This document shows, piece by piece, positions 34,691 to 49,500 of a stretch of 64,000 nt of DNA (position 1 is the first letter of the stretch; every line of letters starts with the position of its first letter). Below the pieces are notes generated by a model, which was not told the DNA's origin, did no database searches, and saw nothing but the letters and a program-made list of their open reading frames with translations. Position numbers and translations under genes: made by a program. Where the stretch lies: contig CM028328.1 in the NCBI GenBank assembly GCA_016647705.1, positions 39,160,501 to 39,224,500 on the forward strand, written 5' to 3'. This DNA is from Eucommia ulmoides. Lineage: Eukaryota > Streptophyta > Magnoliopsida > Garryales > Eucommiaceae.

Positions 34691-35192
34691 GTGGTGATTA
34701 GTGTTTATTATTAAAAAAATAAATTGAAATTTTCATGAAAAAAAAAAAAAAACAAGGTGAAAATAAATTTAAAAAATAGTGGACTTTTAGAGCCCAAAAA
34801 CAATCACCCTAATTTTATTCACCTTTACTCCGATGCAATTATTTATGTTCTAAATGCATTCAATAAAATGTGCTTCGATATGACAGATTCTTTTGTTTTC
34901 TTATTTCTCCAATGCAATTTGCTCGTTTTTCAATGATAATATTCACCTTTGGCCCTATTCGATTAGCAATTGATTTTGCTTTGAAATCTTCCATATCAGG
35001 AATTGCATCATGAACACAAACACAGTCAAACAAAATGCATTATGCCGGCCGAGGTGATATATTTGTCATTCTCATCAATTCGAACAATCTCGTTGCACAA
35101 TTCACAAAGGGAATATTAAAATAAATGCATGGTGAAACGAAATCAAGAACACAAGGAGTTGGAAATTAGACTACTGTATAACGTAAACTCTA
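34691..35192 (-). other. Downstream flank and probable 3' UTR of the TLC gene
   Basis: Non-coding. On the minus strand the stop at 35193 is followed by TATTTTAATATTCCC-like AT-rich sequence near 35110, but no clear AATAAA is seen. The remainder is A- and T-rich intergenic DNA. Confidence 0.4.
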
Positions 35193-35321
35193 TCACTGCC
35201 TCTTTGCCAGTGTCTTTCTCAGTCCCTTTATAATCTTCGCAAACCACATCAAGTTCATGGTGCCAAGTGCTACCGGAACAACAAATACCAACATGAAACC
35301 GAAATTGTGCATCTGCCGGAC
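35193..35321 (-). CDS. TLC gene, exon 8 (residues 234-275 and stop)
   Basis: Acceptor TGGCAG, then VRQMHNFGFMLVFVVPV, GTMNLMWFAKIIKGL and KTLAKRQ, stop TGA at 35195-35193. Confidence 0.93.
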   Translation of the reverse strand, partial: VRQMHNFGFMLVFVVPVALGTMNLMWFAKIIKGLRKTLAKRQ

Positions 35322-38300
35322 CTGCCATCCAGAATTTGAAGGACTTCGACAATAAAAACATATGAAAAACGAAAAGGAAATATACATATCACGCAGATTC
35401 AATGTACTCGACATAAATAAATAAGAAAAAATAATTATTGAGATAATATTTCTAGAGGGAAACCAGTACAAGCAGCTTTCTGGCCCCAAAGTCTGGAAGC
35501 CCTTCAAATACCTCGATACCAATATAGGTCTACTTTTAAAAATATAATTTCGTTAATTCTAACTAATATAAACAGGACTAACCCCAATAAGTACTTTTTC
35601 TTATTGAATTACTGAATTTATTCTTTTTTGGTGCATAGTTCACTTGTTTATATTGTGATGATTTTGATGAGGAGATTAGGGATTTCATCAACATGAATGA
35701 TGCTTTCATTTTTCATTTTCCATTTGATTTATATTTTCAATTATATTAAATTACATAGCCCACTATGTTGAGCGTGCTACAAGCTTTGAAAAGTAATACT
35801 TATACCAAGTATTATATATACTTCAGTGAGAGAATTCATGAGAAGATTATATATATAATCTTGTATTGTATATATGCATATGTATTGTGTAATACTGCAA
35901 AATGCAATTTTAACTGTTACTTTAATAAATATCCATGCAAACAAACTTTCTCTAGTTCTTCCTACAATACATGCACAAAAATATATGTTGACAGAATAAC
36001 CAACAGGATCCATTTTACAATTTCGCATAGGGCCACCCTAAATTCTGAGGATCAGCCCAACATAAGCTAGGAAACATAAATCACTGCTTAATCTTTACCA
36101 ACAAAAAAACAGGAGGACAAAATGGGGGAGGGGGAATGAAGTGCATTTGCCATATAATCAAAAAGAAACGATTAGTCAAAATATCAGTCACCTAACATTT
36201 TAATCATATTTATAATGAGATAAATCTCTAATATATTGTATAGTTGGATTTGTTTCTTGGTTGGTAGTTTTTAGTGGTCTTTCTCCCTATCCCCATATAG
36301 TTCCTACAGGAATTTTTGGTAGTGATGATTGTCTTTTGTTAGTAGTGGCCCGTGTGTGGTGCACTCTCTTGTTAGCCACCGCTTTTCTTTTGCTACTGGT
36401 TACTTTGTAGCTTGGGAGTTCTCCCGCCTCTCAATATAGCATTCTCTGCTTAACAAAAAAATAGAGAACTGCCATTTGCAGCAATCATGGAAAACCATTT
36501 TAAATTGAAGATAGTAGACATAAAAGTTCTCACATCCAAAAGAAAATAACACAATTGTTCTTATCTACAGATGAATTACTACTCTAAGCATGAAAACGAC
36601 ATTGAGGCAATAGCTAGTTCACAAGAAAGGGAAAGCCAAACGGTTCAGGAGGCACTTACCTGATCATAATGCAAGGACACATGGTAAAACAAGTAAGCAA
36701 ACAGCAAAATTCTTGCAACCTGCATTTCAGAATTTGACAAACATAAATAAACCAAACGAAAAGGGAAGCAAAAGCCCATGTCAGAAATGGAAAATATACA
36801 AGGGACAAAAGGCATGCCATGTGTTTTAGAAATCAATTTGTGCTCCCTTACGAAAAATTGCTAGGTGACTTATAGCTTCATAACTTCTCATAGTGTGCAA
36901 GACCAACCCTTTTATTTGTATGAAATGGCCAACTATTTAAGAAAACAGAGCAAGTACATAAAATAATTCCCACACTTACCAGCCAAGCTAAAAATATCAC
37001 CACGCCGTTAATGAGATATGCATTGGATCTCTTCAAACCAGCAGTATCTAGGTACCTGCGGTGGACAATCAGATCCGCCGAACCAGCTGAAGACTTAAAA
37101 TCATAACGTGGTGCCCAAGAGTGGTAAACATACCATCGAATGTTAACCTCTGGTGTTGTAACCTCAGAGATGAGAACCATGAATGTATAAAGCTGCCCTT
37201 CCCCAGAAAACATGGAGTATGCCACTGAGATTGCTGATAGAGAGTGATGGACAATCTGAAACCCAATAGCAACATCCAGTCAGCTACACTGATGTACTAT
37301 ATGATACTATAATGTATCATTAATTGATAAATGTGGTGACTCAAGTCAAGGAACAGTGAACACCAGCATTGAGACTTAATAAAGATGGTGACTCAATGTT
37401 TTTAACCTAGATTCAGAGGGGTGATGTCAGCAGTGTACGGTAGTGTCCTGTGGAAAGATTTGGCTGGAACAGGTCCCTAAGACACTGCAGAGATTCCTGG
37501 ACTGTAAGTACGTCAAGTGATGTTGGGTCAATGTAAGATAATCTCCTCATCAAGAATTTCATATTAGTTTTTCTCCCAAGGTTGAGGATTTCAAGGATAG
37601 AAAATGTATCAGAGTTCTTTTTTTCTAAGAACTCTGCAGTTTGTAATGGTTGAATTGCAATAGAGATGTATTGGGGTTAAGTTATTTGACATTGAAATTT
37701 CCTACCCCCAACTTTATTAGGCAAAAAAAGGTAAAGAGGTCATTTTACCACTTCCCCCCGGCAGGGTTCGTCGTTGTACTTTGAAAAAAATGAGGGTGTC
37801 ATGTGGTTTTTGTTAAAATGATGGGCATTTTTATTTATACCCCATTTTAAAAAGGTCATCAAGAGATGCTATATTAGTACTATACCATCAATGGAAGAAA
37901 ATATGACATGAAAATATACTTACATACTCGATTCCACCAAGAGAAGGATATAGCCAACACAACATCCCAAGGTCTGCAATGAAGTACCCGACAGATACCT
38001 GTAAAGAATTAGGGTTTGATTGTTATGTGAGACATTGTCATGCAATCAAATCAAATACATGTGCATCTCAACCTATGAAGCACAAACATTTGTAAAAGGA
38101 TTGTGTGACCGTGTCAGATATTAAAGGACATCAAGGAGCAAATGCCTCCTAGAGCCTAGGCACAAGGTGAGTGGCCTAATCTAAATTGGGTGCAACATTG
38201 TTCAGTGCGTATAAATATAAAATAAAAGTAGCAAAACAATTGATAGTACAGCAAATTACTGTAAAAATGTGAAATTATGACCAACTTTTGAGTTACTGAA

Positions 38301-41300
38301 CAAACCACACTAGCACATATTTTCCTAATGAGCCAATAAGAAGATATAACTCATAAAACATTGCAAATGAACTCAGGCATCCGAGCATTCCAAGTAAAAA
38401 TAGAAGAAGCAATCGAAGGTTGGAAGTAATCTCTGTTTGATCCAAAAAGAGGAGCGAGGGTTGTCGTAGCCATTAGTGTTATTGCTCCTTCATTGGAGAT
38501 GGTTGGTTTTTTTGGGTAGCAATAGTTTTGTAGTTTAGAAATTCTTTTAATTATGGACAAATGGGTTTATGATAAGGCGTAATTCAACAGTTGTGCAATT
38601 TGATTTTCGCCATACACCATAGGTAAACTAGGTGGCAAAGATCGATTATTATACAAATTAAAGCGCACCTTTAATGAGCCATGCACCCTGTGCCCATCCA
38701 AGGCAAGCACACACGCCTTCGATAACGTGCCTCACCTAGGGCAAAGCAAGGCACAACCCTCAGCCTTTGTGTGTGTTGTGACTAGGTGCGATTTCGACAA
38801 CAATGATCCGGCACAAATACCAACACTCTCTGACACATCTGACACCCTCATTTTTTGGGCCCATATTTAGATTATAGAAAAACAAATACCATAATTTGGG
38901 ATACATGTTCAACTCTCTCTGTCCATGTGCACCATTTATGAATGTCCTTTTTCGTGAGGTATTTATAACTGTCTTTAACTTCAGGTGAGTAGAAACTCTA
39001 GCGCACTGCACTCAAGGCATGCGAGGTAGCCTCAGACAGTCCCTTGTACTTTGCAGGTTGCAGTCTTAGATGTCGAGTGAGTTTGTTGCGTGGTCATACT
39101 CTAAACCGATTCCAGGCATACTACACTCGAGCATTTCCTGTCAAGACGTTGAGAGGTCCGGCAGGATGAATTGAGAAGCCCGGGGTCATTGGAAGCATGC
39201 AATTCAAGGGCCATGATGCCTCTATACGAAGATTCTAATCCTCCATGGGGCCCCCTTCTTTTTTGTGCCGATGCGCCTCCAGGGTCGGTCGAAGGTCCTC
39301 TTTCCGAACATAGTCGTGGTTAGACAGCTGCCAGTCCAGGGGCTCGTCTGTGAAATTGCATGCATCCGGCGGCGGGTATGGTCGGTGATCTTTGACGACA
39401 ATCTGCAATAGGGCGATGATGGTCAGCGACTGAACTGTGATTCCCAGCAGACCACGGTGGTCAAGCAACATATACTGGCAAGTGAGAGCAGTTCACCGAC
39501 ACTTCCCAGCAAGTGGAAGAAGGCAGGGTCGCAATCCGGAAACGGAGCTGGTAGCAGGATTCTGCGACTGAATTAGAGCGACACGACATGGCGCTGGTGA
39601 TCGGATTCTGGCGACAAGCGGAGGCTCCGGTGGCCGGATTCCAGCAACGCACGGCAGCATCGGCGTATGGATTCTGGGATGCAAAGTAGCTCTGGCGAAC
39701 GAATTTTGACAAATCGCGGTAGCACTGACTGTGGTTCCAGAGGTGATTCTGATGATGGTTCCAGGTGATGGTTTCAACGCTTCGGTCATCGGTCAAATTT
39801 TTTTATTTCACCTTTTTGTGTTTTCCTTTTTTTAATCACCTTCTGCACACCTTTAACCCTCAAACTTGAAAGAATAGGATCAAAGGAAATGATATCCCCT
39901 AGATGAAAAGAAAGGAGTCCTCCAAAGAAGCCACAGTTTCTTGCCTCACTGTTAAAGCAATGATCAAATTTCAGTTTTTGCTGCAAATCCGCAATGTGAT
40001 CCTTTAGAGGTCATCAGTCCCAAAATATCAATTAAGGAACAAGAATGAATTCGCTGCAAAATGGAGGGAGTATCACTACCCCTCTAATATTCCCGATAAG
40101 GGACTCCAAGATTGGAATGAGAGAGTTGAGAAAGATCCTTACTGACAGCTCTAGTCTGAATTGATGAACTCATAGCAGGTTGCCTGTTCTTTTGGGCAAC
40201 TGTTCAATAAATTCTCCTCCAGCTAAAGCCAAACGGCCTTGACGAAAACCATTTGCTCCTCGGAACTCGGAAGTAGACAAATCTATTTTGGCAGCTCTTT
40301 GATAGTTACTCAATGACTTGCTGCTCCTTGATAGAATCATTTTTATCACAACTAGCTGAGAATTAGTAGCAGGTAAAGCATTATCAACAGCTTCAATGTT
40401 GTGTCCTCCAAAACAATATCACATGGGACCTCTTCCTCATGGCAAACAACATCCTTTACTTGCACCGATGCAGCAGACTTATCCAGATTCTAGGAAGGAC
40501 CGCCCCTGAAGTGTAATTGAGAGTGATGAGAAGATTCAGCACTTTCAGAATTGATCACAACAATACCCTTATTCTTCTCCACAGCTTGTTCCTTGTCTTT
40601 CCTCTGGTACACCTTCAAAGGTTCTCCTACTCACATTCACCTCTGCCATTTCCTCAACTTTAGGAATAAATGGGGGGTAATTGATCTTGCAATCCGTAAC
40701 AACATGCCCTTCTTTATAGCAGCGGGAGCAGTATTTCGGAAGGGATTCACATTTGATGGGTTGCCAAAATCCATATTTGCCGCAACTAATCCAAATTCTA
40801 CTGGGGAGAGGTTTTAACAAATCCACTTCCACACAATTTTGGGCAATGTGGGGCCGAGAGAGGTTGGTCGTAAGTGCATCAACCTTCGTGGGGGTTCCAA
40901 AAGCATTTGCAAGAGAGAATAGGGTAGCCTTTTTATGAAAATGAATAGGCAGAAATTCCAGATGGATCCAAAAAACAGCCAATGACGATTCTGTGTTTGC
41001 TCTGAAATCCGTAGTCCATTTGAATGTTCACATAGGGCAATCCATAATGAACCACTGAGTTTTCAACCACATCCTTTGAAAGACTTAGCCTCAAACAGGA
41101 TGAAGGAGAAAGAAGGATGAAAACGATTTAGCCTCAAACGAGACAGTAGTCTCAAAGTGAAACAGAGAGTTATTTGTTGTTGCATTTATCATGATATCCT
41201 CCTAGACAAATGAAGTTAAGGGTAACGTCTAAAGTCATCCTTTTGCAAGTTACTGTTTAACATGAGCATATACTTAATATACTCATAAAAAGGATATTTT

Positions 41301-43541
41301 GGAAAATTTTCTATCTAGTAGAAAAGTTACTGACATTTTGTTTGAATATTATTCACCATCCATACAATAAATCAGGAAGGTTTCTGAATCTAAAAGATAT
41401 TCTAGATTTTATGGTATAGATTGGTCGGGAAAAAATTGGAGGGCAGGGATTGAACTTGAGATTTTCCTTTCACCAATGTTTCCCGGTCCCGCCTATCTAA
41501 TTTCACCTCCTTTTAAATGCCTCTCCCGTTTTTCCGACTATCCCACTATTACAGCATGTCTCCCTCCTCTCTCATTCGTTCCCAATGTGACACGGATAGT
41601 TAAGGGGGTTTAGGCTCAATTAGGTTTCATTTGGATGTTTTCTGATGGTTTTAAGGCTTTCGTACAATTTTAATTTAGATACTTTATTAGGTCAAGTTAA
41701 TTTGGATTTTTTTATTTAGGCATTGACGTATTATGTTGTACTTTTGAATCTCAGGAAAAAATGTTCTACTTTCAGATAAAAAAATGTTCTATAATTTGGA
41801 TTGTGTTTTATTTTGCATGTCATATTTCTCAGTTCGGCTTACACTATTTCTGGCTGCATTGATTTGTAAGAGTATTAGTGAGATCTCATTTGTTAAATAA
41901 TTATTTTGTATTTGAAAAAAAAAAAGATTTTTTTTTATTTGGTCAAAATTGAAAATTGAAAATAGATATCAAGAGATATGGTTGATACAGGATAGAGATA
42001 TTTTCTTCCTTTTGAATATGATATTCATCAAACTTTTCTCCCCTAATTTTTTTTCCACCAAAAAATTGTTTAGAGAGAGAGATGGAGAAAGACAAGAAAA
42101 ATAAGAAAATTTGATGGCTCCATTGATCTCCAGTGATGGAAAGGGAAGGAAAAAAATGGTTGAAGGGACACTGTCGTTTAGCTTCAATGAAGGAAGAAAC
42201 TAAAAAGGTCCTAATTGATCTTCAGGAATGGATTTCTTGGGTTGTGAAAAAGATTTATAGATTGATCTGTTGACTAAATTAAGTGCTCTATTGAGGTAAG
42301 AGATTGATCACCTATCTAGTTATTTGAAAAATAAAATTATGAAATATTAATTATAAGATTTTTGATTCATCCTAATAAAACGAACTATTTATTAAAATCA
42401 TAAATTATTGTCACTTTTTATATAACCAGTAAATATTTATATTTTGAAAATCGAGCCAATATGCTATTACTTGAAATTATTTATATTTATAGAAATATTG
42501 CTTATAAGTAATTTGCAGTGTTTTTAGTTACTTAAAAATTATGAAAATGTTATATAAGCAATATTTCTCCTTTATAATATTTAAAAGGTTATAGAAATAT
42601 TATTTTTAAGTCATTGATTATCTTTCTAGTTATTAAAAATAATATTTGCTAGTAATTGATTAACTTTTTAGTTAATTGAAAAGTTACAGTGAAAATGTTA
42701 TATAAGCAATCTTTCTCCTTCATAATATTTAAAAGGTTATAGAAATACTATTTTTAAGTAATTGATTATCTTTTTAGTTATTTGAAAGCTTTAAAAATAA
42801 TATTTGACAGTAATTAATTATCTTTCTAGTAATTTGAAAAGTTATAGAAATATTATTTGTAACTAATTGACTACCTTTTTCTAATTAGCAAGCAATTTAT
42901 TACATTTCTATTTATTTGAAAAATTATAGCAAGTTCTTTTAATTGACTACTTTTCTAGTATTTTGGAAAGTTATAGAAATATTATTCGTAAATAATTGAC
43001 TACCTTCTAATTATTTGAAAAATTATAGACATGTTATTTTTAGTAATTAATAATATTTCTAGTATTTGAAAAGTTATAAAAATATTATTAGTAAGCAATT
43101 TATTACATTTCTAGTTATTTAAAAAATTATAGAAAGTTCTTTTAATTGACTAATTTCTAGTATTTTGGAAAGTTATAAAAATATTATTCGTAAGTAATTA
43201 AGTAATTTATTACATTTCCAGTTATTAAAAAAATTATAGAATATTATTTGACTATAATTGACTACTTTCGTAGTTATTTGAAAAGTAATATGCATATTAT
43301 TTGTAATTAATTGATTACTTTTCCAGTTATTAGAAAAACTAAGGAAATATAATTTGTAAGTATTTACAATCCTTTTGAAAAACTATAAAATATTATTTAC
43401 AAGTAATCTTTCGCCTTTCTAGTCTTTTTAAAAATTATTGGAATTGTATTTGAGAATTTCAGATTTGTTCGAAAAGACAAATGATTAATTGATATTATCA
43501 CCAATGTTATTTGGGATATACTTGTGTGTGTGTGTGTGTAC

Positions 43542-43582
<41 letters not shown>

Positions 43583-46500
43583 GGAATGACTGGAACGATG
43601 TGTTATAGTTCCTTGATACATGTATCGAATATTACCTATTTTAGTGAATATCATGAAAGAACTATTTGTTCTATACATGGGAATATTAGGTATGATATTT
43701 TAACTATTTTGAAAGAAAAATTGTCTGGATACATGTTTGAAATATTGACTATCGTATTGACTATTTTGAAAAAACTATTGTTTGGGTACACCTTTGAGTA
43801 CATGTTTGGAATATTAGCTAACAAATCATTATTGTTTCAAAAAATCTGGAAAATATTGACTTTTGCTCGGTTGATGATTTGAACCTTGTCCTTGGGGGTT
43901 AAACATTGAGTCATTAACACATTCATGACCTGCTGATAGGGATTGACACTGATGGTGTACTGAATAAAACTTCTGAATTATCAGCCCCCTCACAATAAAC
44001 ATTGTAATTTATGAATTATCGGCCTCGTCATAAGGAATATTGTGACTTCTAAATTATCAGCGTTGCCACAAGGAATATTGTGGCCACAGTCATTTTAATT
44101 GTTGTATTCTTACTCTTCTGAAATTACATAAATTAGAAATTTATATTGACAAAATCACTTATTTTCGATCATCGATATTTGTATTTCAACAACTTATCTT
44201 CGATCATAAAAAACTGCCTTTGATAGAAAGGTATTTATTTATTAATTATCAGTATCTATTACGTTGAGCATGCTTGTTCCGCCTACTTAAGTTGTTGATT
44301 ACTTACCATTTGGCCACCAACATGCTGTTGATGACCCAACAACCCACCCAATTCAATTTAGTAATCGTGTATGACCCAAGACTTGTACTCATATGGTGTT
44401 CATGGTACACACAATGTGTGTGCATTATTTATTTTTCAATATAATAAGAATTATTTTAATTTTCTATGAAAATTGTTTCTAATAAATAAAGTGAAAAAAG
44501 AGAGTAAAAACATGAAGAGACAGTTATTGTTGCACCAAAAATAACTACCACCCCATTGCCCTCACTTAATACTTAGTACATAAGATACTCGCCTAAGTTA
44601 TGCATATGGATTTCATGGGAGGGGAAGGCTGGGTGATGGTGGTGGTCAGATGCAATTGGTTTCAAGGAAAGGGGACAAAGATGGTGAGGTGCGGATGCAG
44701 TGAGTTCTAGGGGACAAGACAATTCGTGAGGTAGGGAAGATGGGCTTTAGGGAAGAGGAAGAAAAGGGAAAAGGGGGAAGACAAAAAGGAAGTGGTCAAT
44801 GTCTAAAAGGATTGGGGCAATTTTATCATTTTATTTAATAAGTATGCGATAGAGGGGCAATTATGTCTGCGTATCTTCAAGAGAAAGAAATTGGAATTTT
44901 CATGCTGTCGTCATGTAATGATAGGGTATCTATCTGGTAGTTTCGTTCTTAGAGGAAGGGTGCCTTTTTTTTTTTAAAATGACACTGAATGTCATGTGTT
45001 AGGGGCAGTAACTCATTTAATTTAACTTGTCATATTTTATTTTATTTAGATATTGATCATAGTTTGCCTTATTTTAATAAGTTGGCCACACGTATGGGCT
45101 ACACAAACGAGCGGCCTGAAGCCCAACACACGCAGTCAGCTTTTGAAAATTACCCAAACCACAAAAAAAATGCAGCCGCACCGCAATCCAGGTCCAAAAC
45201 GCCAAATATCAGCCCTAACCCCAAAGCAACTCTAACCTACTGTTCTGCAAACGCATGACCTGCATTTCAAAAAAGAAAAAAATGCCAATTTGTGCTCCCT
45301 CTAACTTACAAAAAAAAAAATCAATCTGAGCTGTGGCCTTTCATTGATTGTTTGGACCAACATGTGGCCCATTTGCTCTTTTTGTCCTACACATCACAAT
45401 TTTAAAAGCCTATTTTTCCCAATTCCATCCGATGTGGGTAGTATTTGTGCTATACGGTCAACTTTAACCCATTTTTCATCCTTTTCTTTTTATCTTTTGT
45501 CATATTTGAAAAAATAAATAAAAAAATCTAGTACTTTGTGAACATATGAAGGTACAAGATTTATCTTATTAGTAGCCAAATTTGTCCTTTAATCATTAGA
45601 AAATAAAAAGATCCAAATAAATCTGAAGGTACATATGACACTACATAATTTAAAATAATTTTTGGCAACAAAATTTAAACACTTGAACTGATTTTCACAA
45701 ACAACACATCCAAACACTTTTTACATTTGAACTGGTTGTTCCACCATCATTTTAACATTGATTTTCACACAGTACTCTTAGCGAAAGCTACAAATTGACC
45801 ATACTAACCCTTAATTTGTTTCCTAGTTTGATTAGGAGACTACTGTGTGTGTGGAGTTTTTTAAAATGACAGTGGGTATCACTTGTCAGTGGCATTAACC
45901 CATTTATTTAATTTGTAATATATTACTTTATTTAGATTTTGATCATAGTTTTTTTTTTTTTTAACTATTACTTGTGATTGATTTCTATATATCACACTTA
46001 TTTAACTAGTTTCCTAGTTTTATTAGGATATTATTTTATGTGTTTCCTATAAATGGTCCTCTTCTGTATTTGTTTCATCGGAGTCCAAAAATATTGTAAA
46101 GCAAACATTAAGGCTGTTAGGAATGTTTGCTGTTGTGGATCCCTTGTGAGGGTAAAGCATCTCATTTCTTTCCACTCTTTTGTGTGTGCAAGTGCTTGTT
46201 GGCCTAAGACAACATGTCCGCTACCACGGAGTTATTGCCACTGTGATAAGCTTGGTGTTTCATAGACCTTCCATCCATTTGACAATGGTAGGAAAGAAGA
46301 AGATAATGATTCATTGCAATTTTAGTAATGTCCGGAGAGACGGTGAAGCAGTCAAAATTGGAGATGAGAAGGTGCCGAAAATTGATCATTTTAGATATTT
46401 AGATTTAATAATTCAGAACAATGGCGAAATCGAAGAGAATATTACACATAGAGTCAAGGCAGATAGGTTAAAGTAGAGAAGTGCAGTTGGAGTGATTTGT

Positions 46501-49500
46501 GATCGTAGGATTCTGTTGAAACTTAAAGGAAAATTCTACAAAACTGCTATAAGATTAGCGCTTTTGTATGGTTCAAAATGTTGGGCGGTAAAAACGAATC
46601 ATGTCTAGAAAATTGGGGTGATAGAAATGGGGATGTTACGGTGGATGAGTGGAAAGACGAAAATGGATAAAATTAAGAATGAAATTATTAGAGAGTATTT
46701 AAAAATAACACTCATCGAAAAAAAAATTAGAGAACCGTTTACGATGGTTTAGGCATGTGCATAGGAGACCCATAGAAGTACCAGTGAGAAATGTGATTTA
46801 GTTCAACTGTAGGGGGCTACTAGAGAAAGAGGTAGATCTAAGAAGACGTTGGACGAGACTATTAGAAATGATTTGATGACATTAAATCTGACGGAAGAGA
46901 TGGCCCTTGATCAATTACTATGACGTAAATAGATTCATGTAGCCAACTCTACATAAGTGGGACAAAGGCTTAGTTGTTGTTGTAGAAAAGAAGAAGATAA
47001 TGTCAATGATTTGAAAAGTAATCAATTTTCAGCTAGTAATTTACATACTAAACATGCTAAAAATATACACTATATGCTCAAGATAGCATGTTTTGGGGGG
47101 AAAAGAAGGGGCTTCAAATATATATATGGTTTCATTTTCTCTAATGTGCTACTCATAGTTGCAGAGTCATCACTGACACTGGATCAAAATGGAAAGGAAT
47201 TCTATTCGATTCCTTGCCGCAATGACACCCAAACGGAGAATTTCATTTTCACCCAACATGCTTAGTGTTTTAAGCACATGCAGACATACGGACAAAAAGA
47301 AATTGCAGGAGAACCATCTGAACTAAGAGGGTAAACAATGCTTACTCCCAATGAAAAATTTGAGAGGGGTGAACTTCTGAATGTAATAAGGCCACCACCA
47401 TGCTGATCATAGAAAAGGTCTGACCAGAAGACAAAATGCAAAGATACAATCGCAATAAAAAAGGCATGAACAGTAGAGATACCCCTGCAAAATAATTGGA
47501 GAGAAGTGAGAAAAGGATAACAGAAGAATAAGTAAACAATGAAGCCGCAAGTATTCACCGATTTTTCCATTCAATGCGTTGTATCTTTGTAAGCCCAGCA
47601 TAGCTCCTAAAGTAGAATGTGCTGATCAACTCTGTAAGATCATAGACCTATAAGGTGCAATAAATTCAAATCTGTTAAATATCTATCTAAACAAATTAGA
47701 ACATTTATGGCAACCAACAAATTTCTCTAATAAGGTAGTTGTGAGGAGTTTGGGTGTTGTTGCTCCCGAAACCCCATTGGTGGATGTAGGAAGGAAATCG
47801 CAAAGGTTAAAGAAGGATTTTAGATAGTGGAATGCATCTACATTTGACAACTTGCTTCAAAACATTAAAGACATTGAGCATTTAGTCATGTAAAGGGCAA
47901 GAAAACTCTTAGTTGGCACCCCTGGAAACGTGAAATCCAACTACAATCTACTAGGCTTCCTTGAAGTTGATTTTTTTCATTAGGGGGTCTTTTGGAAAAC
48001 ATAATGTGTATGATGGGGATATAAACACAAAATTCTTTCGTGATTCTATTATTAATGACAGAAGGATATTGTGCACCATTTGAAGGATGATCGGGGAATT
48101 AAGCAGAGCAGGATATAACTACTAAGGGCGTCACCTCATCTCACTTTCAGAATTTGTTGCGTGTCGATTCTGGTGGTAATGGGTTTTTCCCTCTTAAGCT
48201 TGATTCCGACTCTAGTGGCCAAGTTGGATAATGAGTTGCATGAACATCCCCCTAGCCTAGAGGATGTTAAATCGGCGGTGTGTTTGATGGATGATGAAGG
48301 CCGACCCAAATGGATACTGTGGGTTACTTTTTCACGGGTTGTTAAACATCATTTTGGTTGATGTGTTGAGAACTATACATGCACAATTAGTTGCAGCCTA
48401 TCTGCCAAGTCTTTCTTTAGCACCTTGATTACTCTAATTTTTAAGGTACAGAATTAATATCCTGCTTGTACTTGAAAACTAATAGTTTATGAAATTTTGT
48501 TTGTAAAGTTATATCTAAACTAATAGTTTTGGGATTAAGTAGAGTGATGTTGAGTGGGCACTTGAAGAGCAAAGTCCCTCTGCTAAAGGAATGATAGCTG
48601 GCGACGTTTTGTTGAGATTGAACATGATCAAGGCACACAACAGTCTCCCCAATATTTCTCTCGCAAGTTCCGTAGGTGAATTTTGGAGAGCATTAGATTG
48701 ATATGGTCCGGAGATGTGGGTCTTGCCCACACTATTCTATAATGGTGAATAGTCATCCTACTGAATTCTTTAAGGCATATCGGTTCTTAGACAGAGGACC
48801 ATTTATCATTGGGCCTACTTATTCTTGTAGTGAAGTGTTGTCTAGAGGTTTGAAGCATATATAATTAGACAATTTCATTTATATTGCCCTTTTATTTTTA
48901 TGAAATACAAGATGCTCTGGAAATGGATCAAGTGATTTGTTCCTTCATCCAAGAAAAAGGATTTCAAGTTTGCATGGTCCAATCATTGATCAGAAACTAA
49001 TGATTAGGCGAGACGAAAATTCATTAGTTCGGATTTTCCGGTAAACAAGAAGATAGTCGTTCCGGTGGTTGGCTCTGATCTCGCATTTGGCATATGTAGG
49101 TGATGTCATGATCTTTGCCAATAGCAAGGCTAGTTTGTTGAAGAAGATCATGGATTTCCTTGAGGCAAATTATACTTGGTCTCAGCAGAAATTAAATAAT
49201 AGTAAGAGCTCTTTATTTATTCCTCCTATCTCCTCTCTCCTAGAAATCACATGATTGTACAGGTCAGTGACATCTCATCTGGTTCTTTGCCCTTTATTTG
49301 GCTGCCCTGTTCGTTTTCGGAGGAGGAAGAAATTGTGGTTTACTGGGTTTCAGTAAGATGCTTAAGGTCATACCTCAAGTGATCAGATGAAAAGGCAAGA
49401 TTCTCCACCAAGGAGGGAGATTCAATCTGATCAAGTAAGCCCTATAATGATTACCACCTTGTAAGCAGGTTGCATCCCTAAAGAGATGTCGGATAAACTG

